Below are positions 56,301 through 64,000 of a stretch of DNA of 64,000 bases, piece by piece. The translations under genes were made by a program, and so were the position numbers. Numbering within the stretch: the stretch's first letter is position 1; each line of letters begins with the position of its first letter. Below the pieces are notes generated by a model, which saw nothing but the letters and a program-made list of their open reading frames with translations, was not told where the DNA came from and searched no databases. The DNA comes from Nautilus pompilius (taxonomy: Eukaryota; Mollusca; Cephalopoda; Nautilida; Nautilidae), in the NCBI GenBank assembly GCA_018389105.1, contig JACATO010001012.1:209501-273500 (forward strand), written 5' to 3'.

Positions 56301-59300
56301 TTAATAAACTTTTTCACATATAATAAAAAGTACTAAAAACAGTTAAGTATAAAGCTGAGATCAAACAAATAAAAACATCTGCAGAAGATTCTTAAATATT
56401 CCTGTGTCTAATTAAAATCTAATCTTCAAAAAAAGACATCTAGAACTTACACCTAAATACACTAGTGTTCTTTTACATTTCAAAATTAATAAATAAAAAC
56501 TTCTAAGTGCTACTTAAGTACCAAGTAGGTAATGGTGTAGCTAACATTTTTCCAGAGGAAAGCAAAACATTTGAAATTTTCCAAATACTAGGAACATCAA
56601 GAGTCACTTAACTTCTTTTTAAGCAATTTGTTTAAGTTGTTTTATTCAAACGACAAATTGACAATGCATGACAAATATGGTTCAAGTGCAACATACTAAT
56701 TATTTAAATGCTTCTTTAAAAATAACAGACATAATCAGCTTTCTTCACTACATTTATCTTTGCAAATAAATAAACTTAGTGAGTAAAAAATTTGAAATTT
56801 GCTATTCATCTGGAATTCAAAAAGTGACAAGTTTAATAATATGTACTAATGAGACTTAGTATCATTTAATCATATTTTTGTCTACTACTTTATATATTTA
56901 AAACACACATTGTTCTGTTATTCTTTGGGTCTCTTTTGATCAATTACAGAATCCATAGCCCATAGTTGAAATTATGTCTTTCTGCAAATAAAATACAAGG
57001 AAAACGAAATGGTTTTAGAGTTTACTAGCCAGTCTCTTTGAATCTTCCATCTATTGAGTAGCATTTTGTGATACCAAGCTAAATGAAAAAAAAAAAACAG
57101 CTTCAGAACCTTTTTGAACTAATATTCACCATCATTACCAGGATGGAAGGGCCTTACTTCCAGTATTTCCTGAACTTGTTCAGGAATCAAAGGATTATCA
57201 GCTAAAATAGCAGGATCAGAATAGAAAAGTAATGTATAATTCAACAATAATTTTTAAGAAATGCATTACTTTATTAATTAATTTCTTCGAAACTGAAAGA
57301 GGAATTAGAATCCTCAGATTCAGGGAGAGTTTTGTACTTGTAAATTGTATGTAGGTAGATCATAAAGAATACCCACACCATAGCATACTGTTTCCAGACA
57401 GACAAGTAGCTTAGAAGGCCCAGACATTTTGAAAGTATTCAGCTGCATGGTAGCACAAGGAGTTTCTGCAGAAGAGGGGCCATGTATATATGCCATGCAT
57501 GATGACACAATGTCAATAGCTTTACCAGTCCTAAAGACAGAAGCCTAAATGTATAGAAAATCTTTTGCATAGGTTTACACTATCATTCCAGTTATAAATA
57601 CAAGTACATGTGGCATGTTTAGTGAAAGAGTAAATATCAACAATCTGAGCCTTTAATTCTAAATTCCATGTATAAATTAATTAAACCCATTAATTTTTTG
57701 TATTATGTTCACATAGTTTACTACTGTCTCAAATTGAAAGATAATTTCCATTTTATCTTAACCCTTTGATGCCTAGTGTATCATATATGATATGGTAATG
57801 GATAGGACATTCACACCAAGTATATCACAGATGATATGTTTCAACTACACTTGTTTGATATGAAAATGCCTAAAAGTAATAGTTCAAACCAGTCATAATA
57901 ACACATGGATCAAAAAAACTGATATGAACCATATTACCTACACAACCTTTTATAATCATTTTCACTGATGAAATCATTAATCATAGCAAAACAATTAAAT
58001 ATATTAGAGGTATTCCATTATAAGCAAGCAAAAATCAATGTCAAAAACAACAAAAAACATGCAAATTCTATGCCATTATCAAATTTTTATACCTTCTACA
58101 CTCTGTTGCATGTGTATCAAAATGAAGTAAATGCAAAAATATTTGTAAATATTATATAATTTAGAAGTAGGATATAAAAAATAAAACTAAAATTATAAAA
58201 CTCAAAATAGTTCTTACCTCAGATGAATTAGGTTTGGTCTCCTGGCACCTGGTATCAAATTATAGTCACTACCTATTATTTTTCCACAAAAATATTCAAG
58301 TTTTTTTTGCCTTTTAGACTTAGACAGCATAATAATGATATTACAAACCATCGCACAGTTTCTGAAAGTCTATAAACAACTGTGGCCTAATGACATGCAT
58401 ACACCGGCTTGCAACATGTTTCCAGCTTTCCTTTACTGATCTGATAACTTGCTTGGAAAAATTGCTTCAAGTATTTCAAATATGCTCCTTATAACTGCAA
58501 AATTGATTGCATATTTTACTTTTTCATGTAACCAAGTCTTTAAAGTAAAAAACTGACAGTGGAGAAAAGTAAATTACAATAAATAGAGATTTTTTTAAGA
58601 TTGTTAAATTCTGAAAAATTTTACTTAAAATATTCATGTTGGGGGGGGGAGAATTATTCTCTACACCCATATCCCCCCAACACCACTACAAATAGATACA
58701 TAGCTTTTAAAAAAATAAAAATTAAAAACTTAAAAACCTTAAGTGTGTACATGTTTTCTTATAGCTTTTACTAGAACTATATAAAAGAAGAGACTGCTGG
58801 ATGCCCAAACAGATACTTCAAAATCAGTTTACAAAGCTGATTAAAGCCTTTCTTGTATTCAAATCCTTAAATATAACAGATCACATTTAAGGAATAGCAG
58901 CTGATGCATTATTGCCTAGCACCCATAAATAAGCAAAACTTAAACATCATGTTTTACTACTTTTCCTCATTGTGATAAATAGAGCTTATGAATTAAAAAT
59001 TATTAGTAAATGTTATTCCTTTCTCTACTACAACTTCTTTTTTCTTTAAGCATACCATAGTTATATATATATATAATTATAATAACCAATCTTTTTTTAT
59101 CTTTTACACATTAACAAAACAAAAACCTCTTCTGGTGTTTGCTTATACTGAATTCCTTCTTACAAAAAATAAATATGTTCACACATCCCAAAATCACAAT
59201 AACTTCATGCCCTTTAGTGTCAAATACTTCAGAGAACAGTCTAAATTTATACAGAATCAAAAAAAGGAAAACTGTAGTTAACAATTCCATAATACAAAAT

Positions 59301-62300
59301 CAAATGGAAATCTCCAAACTACACTTAGTTCATTATTAACTAAAACATAAATTTAAACAAAAATGGAGCAGTTTGTTAAATAATTAGAGTAGAAAAAAGA
59401 AACAAAATATATTAAAATTATTAAGAGAGTAAATGAACTATGTTGTTAAGAATGAAGTGTAATTCTTCAAGACAGTGAAGTTTGGAATCCAAACAAGATG
59501 TGATCAGTATCTGACATCATTCAAATCAAATCTATAGTTAAAATCAAGAACATGGTTTAACAAGGCCAATTCTTCCCTTCTGAAAATGTGCAGTGTACCT
59601 CATATGTTTTGTATGATTTCTGTTTTTACCCAAGTTTGGACTTCTTGTTTTTGTTAATATATATTACTGTATATTTTTGGAAATGGCAATAGAGAAACAG
59701 ATCTTCTCTTCTTTTAAAAATAAATATCCACAATTTTTAACCTATAACACTGGTCAACAAAATTAAATGTATTATACTCATTATGAATGCAAACCAACTT
59801 TTTTAGACTAATTTTTCATGCTGATTTCAAAATTTCACTCCATTTGTATGCAGCACATATCAGTTTTTCAGTAGATACATGCAAATATTTACATATTTGT
59901 ATATATGAAATCATTAACGTAATAAATAAGGACATATTATTTTTAGAAAGTAAATGAGTTTATTGAGTTAAAAATCATAACTATCATTTTACAAAGAGTG
60001 AATACACAAAAAATGGGTCAGACAGACAAAACAGACAAAGTTAGAACAACAGAGTTAGAAACATTGTGATTTGGATTTCCTGCGGTGTTCCTGATCTGGT
60101 TGATCACGGTAAAGTGTCCAGCAGTAGTCAGTCAGCAGCATACTGTCATTCCAGAAGCCTTGGTACCATTTCTCCATAGCACTAATGTCCTGGTGAAATC
60201 TTTCACCATGTTCATCAGACACTGCTCCAAGGTTATCTGCTAAGAAATCCAGATGGGAGTCCAAGAAGTGAACTTTCAGTGACATGCGACAACCCATTGC
60301 TGAGTAACATTTCAGAAAATTCCTGATGCCATCCTTGTAGTCCATTGTCTTCTTGTTGCCCAAGAAATTCTCACAGATCCAATTGAAAGCATTCCAGGCA
60401 GGCAGTTCCAGTTCATCCAGTGTTGTCTTGAAGTTTACATCTTTGAGTACTTCTCTAATTTGAGGTCCGACAAAGATACCCTCTTTCAACTTCGCCTGTG
60501 TGATTTTGGGAAACTTTTCTACAATATACTCAAACCCTGTGGCATTTCTCTTCCCTAGTGTCTTTACAAACTGTTTCATCAGTCCAAGCTTTATGTGCAA
60601 AGGAGGCAATAGGACATTACATGGATCTACAAGAGGTGTATTCTTGACGCTAGACAGTCCGGGTTGGTATGATGTTCTTGTCTGCCAGTTTGATTCCGAA
60701 TAATGTCTGTCAGTTGCCCGACTATCCCATAGACACAAGAAACAACAGTATTTTGTGAAACCTGACTGCATTCCCATTAACATTCAATGACTTTTAAATC
60801 TCCATATATTTTCCATGAGTATCTTTCATGGACAATGGCATGAAGTAAAAGTTCCATATTCTCATATGATTCATGAAGATGAACGGAGTGTGCAATAGGA
60901 ATGGAGGGCTTCAAATTACCATTATGGAGAAGTACAGCTTTTAAAAAAAAACATCTATAGCTTATAAATCTTCTTGATCTCTGGTGTTATTGTACGTTTT
61001 TGAGCTTTCACAATAAATTGTCCTCAGACATAACAAAACACATCAGGAGGATTTCTACACTGTTTTGACATTGTTAACACTGTAAAACAAGTAAGGAAAT
61101 AGATACAAACGGTTATACTTATATTGAATTTGAGATGATGAAATATTTCATCAGACCAATTATGACTGGATAATTTGAGATGTTGAAATACCTATTTCAT
61201 CAGACAAAACTTGATTGGTTAATTTAAGATGATGAAATATTGCATCTGAACTATGCAGCAATGAATAATGTAGTTTATTTTAAAGGTATGTTTCCATGAT
61301 GTAAATGAAATACATGCATACACGTCATTAATTGGAATTTCTATATAATGCATGAGCTAAAACCGAAAAACTTTCTCATCTTGAAAACTGTACGTGATGT
61401 CAAAAAACTAATTGTATATTTGAAATCAGCATTAAAAACTACATTAAGTACACCTTGACATATGCTTGATGAAAAATACTTGTTGACCAGTGTAATCAGA
61501 GAATGTGTTGCCAAAATTTTTGTCATTTATTTGAAATTATTTTCTCTACAAATAGTATGAACAAGCAAGATCAAATCTTTGTCTCTTTAAGACAAGCCTA
61601 TTAGTTATAAGGAAGAAAGCCACCATTGGTTATACAAAAGCACCTCCATAGAACAGAAATGATTAATAATTCTTAAATCAATTAACATCATGGCTATTAA
61701 CTACACGTGCTGGTTATTCATTCTACTTGCCAACAATTCTAGTAACTGTAGATAATCAAAAAAATATTTGAGTGCAAAATTTAAAAATCCAAAATTATTT
61801 TGAAAAAATAATCTCTCATTGGTAAATGGAATGTCTTTTTGTGTGCATAACTTCACTTCTGATGTTGATTTTCATATCCTATATGTAATACTCTGTTCAA
61901 ATATTATTTACATTCTCATTTACTATTCAAACCAAGGTTTGTTTTTCTTTGAGTGTTATTAATTTAGGTGATAATAAACTAAGTTATGTTTTAAAAAATC
62001 TACTTGGTTCTGTATTATACCTGTTAATCACTGCTTTGCTTTGTTTCTATTTTACTTCATGCATGCAAAACATCTACCTTTATCTTTACATTTTGTGTCC
62101 ACTTCTCCATGGGAAGTAGCAATGGGTTCTTTGATGATCATCTCTATTAATGCTAAAACAAAAAAAAGGAAAAAAGAAAGCAAAAATAATATCCTCTTTA
62201 CACTGATTTTAAATCTAGGAGATCTGTTTACATAATTACTTTTTAAAATTTAATAAATAAACTTTTTAAAAATTTACAATTTGGCAGGGTTTCTTCAGTT

Positions 62301-64000
62301 TCACTTAAGTCTTTCAATTTCTTTTCCTTGTGTATTGGAGGAGACTGAAATAATCACAAAAAAAATCATAGTCAGGTATTTAATCAGCTTACCAAAACAG
62401 CAATAAAGAATTTTTAAAAAAATTAAAAAACTCTCAGTACTGAGATAGCAACCAATTAAGAGCATTTTCTTTTGTTATCTCCTTGGTAACTAAAATGTTT
62501 TTTTTTTCTTTCTTTCATTTTATAGTAAATATGCATTGATAAATAATTAAATAAAAACAGTACACTAAAAATGTCAGGTTTATTTTAACAATGTTTTTAA
62601 AATATAAAAAATGAAAATGCACTTACAGTAGGAATTTCTACAAACTCGCCACTCTTGTGTGCTGCCACTGCCTGCTGTACAAGGTCAGTCACATTCAGTA
62701 CAACCAGCCCATGTTCTAGATACAAAGAAAACAGCTTTGGCCAAAATCACAATACAACTAACTAACACCTAAACTGTAATTTTCACAAACAGTTTAAAGA
62801 AAAGGCACAACATTTCAGAAATTTCTAAAAAAAACCATTCTGTTGGTATTTAATTAATGAACAAACAAACAAACAAAAGTATATTTTAAACTACTTAAAA
62901 AGATGCTGAAAAAGTAGGGAACAAACTGTTTGTTGTAACCAGAAAGTCAAACCACATTAAGAGATTGTCTGCTCCAGTTTAGTTATGGGTCAGAAAACAA
63001 AAAAATTCTAAATCAATTCAAACTAGTTTACATGCACAATCCAGTCTGTGACCATGACCATTTTAACATTATTAAGCAATATGTCAGAAAAATAATCCAA
63101 GAGATATTGTGACAAACAATGAAAATGTTTCTTCAAAAGCATAAATCACTAACTTTTTTACTGAACAGTAAACATAACCAACTAAGGAAACAAAATCACA
63201 CTTGCTCTTTAAAAATATTGCTGCAATGAATCACCTTAAACAGCCCAACAATGAACAGATCATGTTTTTAATGTTTGGTTCCAGTTCAGTTCCAATAGAT
63301 TTTCTTCCACACACTGGTTTAGAAAAAAAAAAGAGGTTCAAACCAGTTCATAGTTCCAGTTCAGTTTGACTCCCTGATAATAGCTGTTTAGTGGCTGGTA
63401 TAGTGCTTGGGAATTTTATTTCAGTTGATGGAGGAGAGCTGTGTTAAAAGAATGTTACAAAGACACACTATTTCATTCTCAAAAGTTCTGCTTATCTGGT
63501 TGAGTGGTAGCTTGCGGTGGAATTTGGTGTGGCACTGAAAGCAATGGCTGAGGTACACAGCTTTCCCAAATTGAAAATCCTTGATTAAATGGTCAGAAGT
63601 CAAAACACTTAACCAAAATGAGGCCAAATGTGCAAAATCATATCACTGACTAAAAAGCAAATACATCCTTAACCTAAAAAGGCATCTAGTCATGAATGCA
63701 ACCAGATTAAGCAGGCAAATATTCTATAAGGGATGAATTCTCTACAGTATAAATAAAGTAGCTATATATATATAAGTGCATACATTTTTAATTATTCTAT
63801 GCCAAGCAACTTATATATAAATTTCATTTGATATCATGCTGATATACAGATTGTGTAGCAAGAAGTTCTGCTGTCACAGGGCCATCTCACCTACCTTGAG
63901 CCAGCTGCTTTGCACAGGTAGATTTTCCACTAAACACTTTGCCAAGTATACAGGCCTTGATTAGAAAAGATGGAAACTTGGGGGTTTCGGGTGGAGGCTG
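15244..64000 (-). CDS. SPEF2: SPEF2/KPL2-like sperm flagellar protein 2, partial (last 34 exons; 5' part outside window)
   Basis: Ciliary and sperm-tail protein of the C1b projection of the axonemal central pair; the Chlamydomonas counterpart is CPC1. I joined 34 exons, all GT-AG with matching phase, giving 4590 coding bases (1529 residues plus stop). Exons, 5' to 3': 63895-64000, 62627-62715, 62278-62344, 62078-62152, 57130-57201, 54517-54647, 53635-53738, 52463-52770, 52173-52308, 51179-51320, 50514-50588, 47644-47755, 46589-46684, 45751-45771, 45101-45240, 44783-44910, 43795-43861, 42911-43120, 42145-42261, 41545-41798, 40068-40227, 38660-38843, 32951-33034, 29365-29503, 28931-29030, 26437-26544, 25519-25647, 23834-24016, 23571-23714, 22551-22654, 21678-22206, 21141-21215, 19679-19804, 15244-15318. 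Family identity rests on the adenylate-kinase domain plus conserved stretches such as RRPDHKQEFLSQWQ, RFQDTLRLLKDYY, DMNDWLGSRFL and YVDWHRFLL. The first exon runs off the window edge. Small exons could be missed or alternatively spliced. Confidence 0.93.
15858..16323. mobile_element. hAT-type MITE, 466 bp, with intact 8-bp target-site duplication
   Basis: The ends are perfect 14-bp inverted repeats, CAGGGGCGTAGCTA at 15858 and its complement ending at 16323. They are flanked by identical TTTGTACC at 15850-15857 and 16324-16331. An 8-bp duplication and CAGGGG termini are hAT hallmarks. The subterminal zones are strikingly G/C-rich (GGGCGGC motifs, and the palindrome GGGGCGGTCCGCCCC near 15884), while the core is AT-rich with no frame, so it must be mobilised by another element. 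It sits in the last SPEF2 intron. Confidence 0.92.
16745..17500 (-). pseudogene. Tc1-like transposase fossil (copy 2)
   Basis: The minus strand gives an ordered, broken Tc1 transposase. It has an N-terminal DNA-binding remnant (VADHYDNHYIIYMAQHNH, about 17450-17500), QLHTRHPVFHTSLIPTHCKTRL, VLLSEESKFNLYF in place of VLFSDESRFNL (about 17213-17245), a GGCSSLGLCHM stretch where GGGSVMVWG is expected, MEDNAKAQHVK for the catalytic DNAxxH block (about 17001-17014), an NPIEHV-like QPEPHRTCLE region, and a C-terminal helix. Several stops and frame changes disable it. It belongs to a different Tc1 subgroup from the copy at 13660, judging by the SEES/MEDNA motifs. Confidence 0.75.
17501..19678. other. 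SPEF2 intron, remainder, no assigned feature
   Basis: AT-rich intron sequence. The part at 18000-18450 is less AT-rich and holds short frames on both strands, but I recognise no family. Confidence 0.4.
19679..21215 (-). CDS. SPEF2: SPEF2 exons 32-33: C-terminal ordered segment
   Basis: Exon 21141-21215 (VLHHGGSGYSKTLGASPDP) and exon 19679-19804 (EQLLNVYWELG, then YRILAGHPLIQYIVANCQSF) both begin and end in phase 0 with consensus borders (GTGAGT and GTAAGT donors). They resemble the last ordered part of SPEF2-family proteins, with a short helical unit. Because both are multiples of three, either could be skipped without a frameshift. Confidence 0.8.
19932..20240 (+). mobile_element. tRNA-derived SINE, copy A
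   Basis: The head has an A-box-like TGGCACAGTGATTAG (from about 19944). The body GACTGGCTTAGTTTGGTGTA (19992-20011) is identical to 48733-48752. The following TTCTTCTTCACTAGTTGGCG and GTGGGTTC motifs match, in the other orientation, the copy at 39000-39265. The multi-copy nature within one window and the tRNA-like head support a SINE; the family name is not known to me. Confidence 0.65.
21678..22206 (-). CDS. SPEF2: SPEF2 exon 31: long Ser/Thr-rich exon with about nine degenerate 14-16-residue repeats
   Basis: This 529-base exon is the longest in the window. It opens with an ordinary helical stretch (SARLIAIINQRESEVSRLFD), then from residue 1283 of the partial protein (22145) reads as degenerate repeats of the form (M/I)V-D/N-K/E-x-x-S/T-S followed by 7-9 Ser/Thr/Ile/Pro residues, for about nine units to roughly 21720. 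Examples of unit starts are VDKNTSPAS, MVDKQTSAS, MGNKKTSTT, MVDKKISSD and MVNEKTSTV. The frame stays open on both strands because the repeat is periodic; the plus-strand reading is an artefact. Acceptor phase 2 and donor GTAAGT join cleanly to the neighbours, so it is a genuine exon, although this part is not a conserved SPEF2 block known to me. Confidence 0.85.
22551..25647 (-). CDS. SPEF2: SPEF2 exons 27-30: paired degenerate EF-hand region
   Basis: Exon 25519-25647 begins with FLSTDASGVITSKSF, an EF-hand-like loop with Asp at loop position 3 and Gly at 6 but Ser at positions 1 and 12. Exon 23834-24016 has YVDWHRFLLYL and then a second loop, DEDRMGYLNSIQ, with Asp at 1 and 3 and Gly at 6, but Met at 5 and Gln instead of Glu at 12. 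Both loops lack the full set of calcium ligands, so strong calcium binding is doubtful. Exon 23571-23714 (LWFNEKQE... HLKKALFDIFADYSQEVPLLYYVDM) and 22551-22654 (LLYFCASTDARTGFYQALSLA) are close in pattern to the C-terminal part of SPEF2. The donor at 22550 is GTAGGT, chosen because the next in-frame codon is a stop. Confidence 0.9.
26437..38843 (-). CDS. SPEF2: SPEF2 exons 22-26: basic linker, DWLGSRFL block and following helices
   Basis: Exon 38660-38843 is a Glu-rich coiled coil followed by two KKGKGKDK-type basic repeats. Exon 32951-33034 is a Glu/Lys helix ending in EYYFAIDLEG. Exon 29365-29503 carries VKTRLELIKLRSIEVLQDL and DMNDWLGSRFLKEMER, a signature block of SPEF2. Its donor is chosen at 29364/29363 (GTGGGC) because reading through reaches a stop within about 30 codons. 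Exon 28931-29030 ends in EDFFINE and 26437-26544 is Pro-rich (FPSPPPTPKELP), then FTVRQLLFLHKQ. In mammals the C-terminal half of SPEF2 contains the region reported to bind IFT20. The introns here are large and hold the nested hAT pair. Confidence 0.9.
29820..30005 (+). repeat. Degenerate tandem repeat with long C and G runs
   Basis: Three units share the pattern CTTA(A/T)G(A/T)CCA(C/G)TCAGG(A/G)ATGCC followed by increasingly long C or G tracts (29934-29942 C-run, 29948-29961 G-run, about 29984-29992 C-run). The facing C and G runs could form a hairpin. It lies in the intron between exons 29365-29503 and 32951-33034. Confidence 0.6.
30489..30540 (+). repeat. Dispersed copy of the CTCATCTAYA...AAATTA repeat
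   Basis: It contains GATTATAGCTCATCTACACA and then TTTACTTGGAAATTAATGG, matching the end of the 1866 unit and the 53531 copy with a few changes. The element's full boundaries cannot be set from three copies. Confidence 0.5.
34236..35790 (-). mobile_element. hAT element with degenerate ZMYM1-like transposase and 8-bp target-site duplication
   Basis: It is flanked by identical CACTCCAT at 34228-34235 and 35791-35798. The termini are imperfect inverted repeats: CAGGGCCATCTTAA at 34236 against CATGGCCGTCTTAT read inward from 35790. Inside, minus-strand pieces give hAT transposase: IPCVGHSLNLMRVKAAECGP (about 35420-35490), a central helical part at 34658-35136, and the C-terminal dimerisation region CTGECSFSRFKLTKNHLRRT (about 34440-34535). 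The N-terminal transposase half is absent, so this is an internally deleted, non-autonomous copy with stops. It is inserted in the ZBED5/GTF2IRD2-like fossil, making it the younger of the two. Confidence 0.9.
36645..36755 (+). repeat. Two-unit direct repeat of about 58 bp
   Basis: ACCATAGATCAAAGATTCCA and ACCACAGATCAAAGAATCCA recur 58 bases apart, and the plus-strand frame reads as matching DQRFQQQ and DQRIQQQ units. It lies in the unexplained 1-kb segment within the hAT fossil; its origin is unknown. Confidence 0.55.
39000..39265 (-). mobile_element. tRNA-derived SINE, copy B
   Basis: On the minus strand the head reads GTGTGGTGGTCCAGTAGTAG (A-box-like) and, about 45 bases on, AGCTCAAATCCCAG, a good B-box. 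The tail contains TTCTTCACTAGCCAGCCACA and GGGTTCTCTCC, shared with copies A, C and D. It lies in the SPEF2 intron between exons 38660-38843 and 40068-40227. Confidence 0.7.
40068..44910 (-). CDS. SPEF2: SPEF2 exons 16-21: conserved coiled-coil core and second basic linker
   Basis: Exons 44783-44910, 43795-43861, 42911-43120 and 42145-42261 give a continuous, highly charged helical region: residues of the type HWKTVETAYLKNCKYMFRKI, then RRPDHKQEFLSQWQK, an acidic coiled coil around TQAELHQTVDDFQERIWSIC, and RFQDTLRLLKDYYKAMDSKIP. These are the most recognisable SPEF2 family blocks after the kinase domain. The last two exons are exact multiples of three. Exon 41545-41798 adds a Ser/Pro/Lys-rich stretch with repeated KSP motifs and a poly-Glu run, and 40068-40227 returns to a helical segment. 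The KSP repeats are possible proline-directed phosphorylation sites; that is inference only. Confidence 0.9.
40440..40800 (-). mobile_element. SINE-related copy C (diverged)
   Basis: The minus strand contains CCTGGTATGGTTTTTCTTTG, then CCAGCTGGACATGGTTTCCTC, the same order of motifs as the body of copies A, B and D. The copy is older and its tRNA head is not clear. Confidence 0.5.
44265..44300. repeat. (TA)n microsatellite
   Basis: TA run of about 17 units in a SPEF2 intron. Shorter TA runs occur at 45845-45864 and 59062-59075. Confidence 0.95.
45101..52308 (-). CDS. SPEF2: SPEF2 exons 9-15: post-kinase region and Lys/Pro/Glu-rich linker
   Basis: Exons 52173-52308 and 51179-51320 encode the segment after the kinase domain, including AFQDSWPKLENWFYHFG, which matches the conserved region following this domain in SPEF2. 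Exons 50514-50588, 47644-47755, 46589-46684, 45751-45771 and 45101-45240 encode charged low-complexity sequence: an acidic TVEEPPVE stretch, a basic KRGKGGKKSGRKGEKG stretch, Ser/Lys-rich sequence, then an acidic, Pro-rich segment ending in EEWEFAINPLDL, which looks ordered again. One exon is only 21 bases (45751-45771). Most of these exon borders are phase 1, so several could be skipped without a frameshift. This linker is the least conserved part and its exact splicing is the least certain. Confidence 0.82.
48715..48870 (+). mobile_element. SINE-related copy D (5' truncated)
   Basis: It shares 20 identical bases with copy A (48733-48752) and then TCTTCTTTTCCAGCCAGCTC and GGTTTCCTTC as in C. 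The tRNA-like head is missing. Confidence 0.6.
49830..50110 (+). pseudogene. Tc1-like transposase fossil (copy 3), C-terminal part
   Basis: The plus strand reads QHAWPHNTRVSQNSLHTVNI and then, after one stop where Trp is expected, PSCSPDMNPW (CSPDMNP at 49928-49948). These match the DNARPHxAR and WPxxSPDLNPIE blocks of Tc1 transposases in correct spacing. The Asp of the catalytic DN is lost, and downstream sequence drifts out of frame. The N-terminal half is not visible. It lies in the intron between exons 47644-47755 and 50514-50588, opposite in strand to SPEF2. Confidence 0.62.
52366..52379 (+). repeat. G homopolymer
   Basis: A run of about 13 G in the intron, followed by a purine-rich GAGAGGGAGAG tract; possible G-rich structure. 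Confidence 0.7.
52463..64000 (-). CDS. SPEF2: SPEF2 exons 1-8 of this window: adenylate-kinase-like domain
   Basis: Residues 1-317 of the partial protein form the adenylate-kinase-like (NMP kinase) domain of SPEF2/CPC1. The Walker A loop GKVFSGKST is at residues 20-28 (63917-63943). A core helix/strand segment is at 184-214 (exon 53635-53738). The motif GWILDGFPN is at 222-230 (DGFPN at 52725-52739), and a LID-like RAAGR is at 312-316. Canonical adenylate kinases have Arg after DGFP; here it is Asn, so nucleotide binding looks more certain than full phosphotransfer. Exons 62278-62344, 62078-62152, 57130-57201 and 54517-54647 insert an acidic, low-complexity stretch between the P-loop part and the rest, which is longer than in a free adenylate kinase. 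The mariner copy lies in the intron between 54647 and 57130. Confidence 0.9.
53529..53575 (+). repeat. Dispersed copy of the CTCATCTAYA...AAATTA repeat
   Basis: GATTATAGCTCATCTATATG is followed by TTTAATAAGAAATTAATGCT. The TTTAATAAGAAATTA block is identical to that at the end of the array near 1875, showing these are copies of one dispersed element. Confidence 0.55.
54940..56202 (+). mobile_element. mariner element with both inverted repeats and TA duplication
   Basis: The element spans 54942-56200 (1259 bp) between TA dinucleotides at 54940-54941 and 56201-56202. The left end CGAGGGTAGGCTGAAAAGTT matches the complement of the right end (AACTTTTCAGCCTTCCCTCG) with one mismatch, and the similarity continues inward (CAGGCTGAC / GTCAGCCT). 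The length, TA target and D34D transposase are typical of mariner. It lies in a SPEF2 intron in the opposite orientation. Confidence 0.96.
55098..56135 (+). pseudogene. mariner transposase, inactivated
   Basis: The frame from 55098 (probable true start MDKIWRRG at 55122) has the two helix-turn-helix regions, including LSTVQKWAAEFKRGRESLED and SGRPA, then loses register at about 55488, where roughly ten codons are missing. The correct register returns after the C-run at 55626-55634. Out of frame, FLTRVHHFEPETKR shows that the TGDE block with the first catalytic Asp has been deleted. The second Asp (HQDNAP, 55839-55841) and third (PSD, 55944-55946) keep the D34D spacing, but a TAA at 55899-55901 lies between them. 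Another stop follows near 56088. The copy is dead but only moderately decayed. Confidence 0.93.
60055..61071 (-). pseudogene. Degenerate copy of a multicopy, Cys-containing transposon-associated protein family
   Basis: An open 242-codon stretch at 60055-60783 contains GFTKYCCFLCLWDSRATDRH, PPLHIKLGLMKQFVK and DEHGERFHQDI. I know these from a protein family present in many near-identical copies in several invertebrate genomes, with no assigned function. The true start appears to be at 61071-61069 (MSKQCRNPPDVFCYV), after which the reading has a stop, reaches ITPEIKKIYKL and another stop, and has lost the segment expected next. It resumes at about 60925 with PSIPIAHSVHLHESYENMEL in another frame before the long open part. 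It is therefore an internally deleted, frameshifted pseudogene. Its terminal repeats are not evident. Confidence 0.7.
61127..61250 (+). repeat. Tandem repeat of about 45-50 bp with internal palindrome
   Basis: Three units begin with AATTTGAGATG or AATTTAAGATG (about 61127, 61171 and 61220). Each carries GATGAAATATTTCATC or a variant, a near-perfect palindrome able to form a hairpin. It lies just upstream of the 61071 pseudogene start and may be part of that element's terminus. Confidence 0.65.
62716..63894. other. SPEF2 intron after the Walker A exon
   Basis: No coding or repeat family recognised; AT-rich with a short TA run near 63760. Confidence 0.4.

Larger units (their letters stand above)
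57202..62077. other. SPEF2 intron
   Basis: AT-rich intron holding the 60055-61071 pseudogene and the palindromic tandem repeat. The part at 57770-57850 has two similar palindromic motifs (TATCATATATGATA and TATATCACAGATGATATG). Nothing else is recognised in 58200-60000. Confidence 0.4.

Overview
This window is AT-rich animal nuclear DNA with GT-AG introns, many fossil DNA transposons, tRNA-derived SINEs and microsatellites. There are no bacterial-type gene blocks, operons, rRNA or CRISPR. The transposon mix (ZMYM1-like and ZBED5/GTF2IRD2-like hAT, Tc1 and mariner fossils, and a degenerate copy of a multicopy Cys-containing family) fits a repeat-rich invertebrate such as a chelicerate or mollusc. 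I cannot fix the taxon from sequence alone.

The one substantial gene is on the minus strand from beyond position 64000 down to a stop codon at 15244-15246. I could assemble 34 exons, all with GT-AG borders and continuous phase, encoding the last 1529 residues of an SPEF2/KPL2 (Chlamydomonas CPC1-type) ciliary central-pair protein. In order it holds an adenylate-kinase-like domain with Walker A, a low-complexity Lys/Pro/Glu linker, the conserved SPEF2 coiled-coil regions, two degenerate EF-hand-like loops, a Ser/Thr-rich repeat exon and a short terminal exon. A polyadenylation signal lies about 110 bases after the stop. The N-terminal CH-domain part is outside the window.

Layout: 1-2000 is a CpG-rich, promoter-like block with two perfect CRE palindromes and a CRE-containing 37-bp tandem array. 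A possible first exon of the next minus-strand gene sits at its left edge. From 2000 to 15100 is intergenic, with a hAT fossil (8620 to about 10832) and a Tc1 fossil (13660-14290). From 15244 to 64000 are the SPEF2 exons and introns. The introns carry a hAT MITE with intact target-site duplication, two more Tc1 fossils, a ZBED5/GTF2IRD2-like hAT fossil split by a second hAT with an 8-bp duplication (a clear nested insertion), a dead mariner with both inverted repeats, a degenerate multicopy-family pseudogene, and four copies of one SINE family.

I found no clearly novel biochemical system. The most interesting items are the lineage-variable repeat exon of SPEF2, the Asn in its adenylate-kinase DGFPx motif, the nested hAT insertion, and the tandem CRE array that runs into a dispersed repeat.
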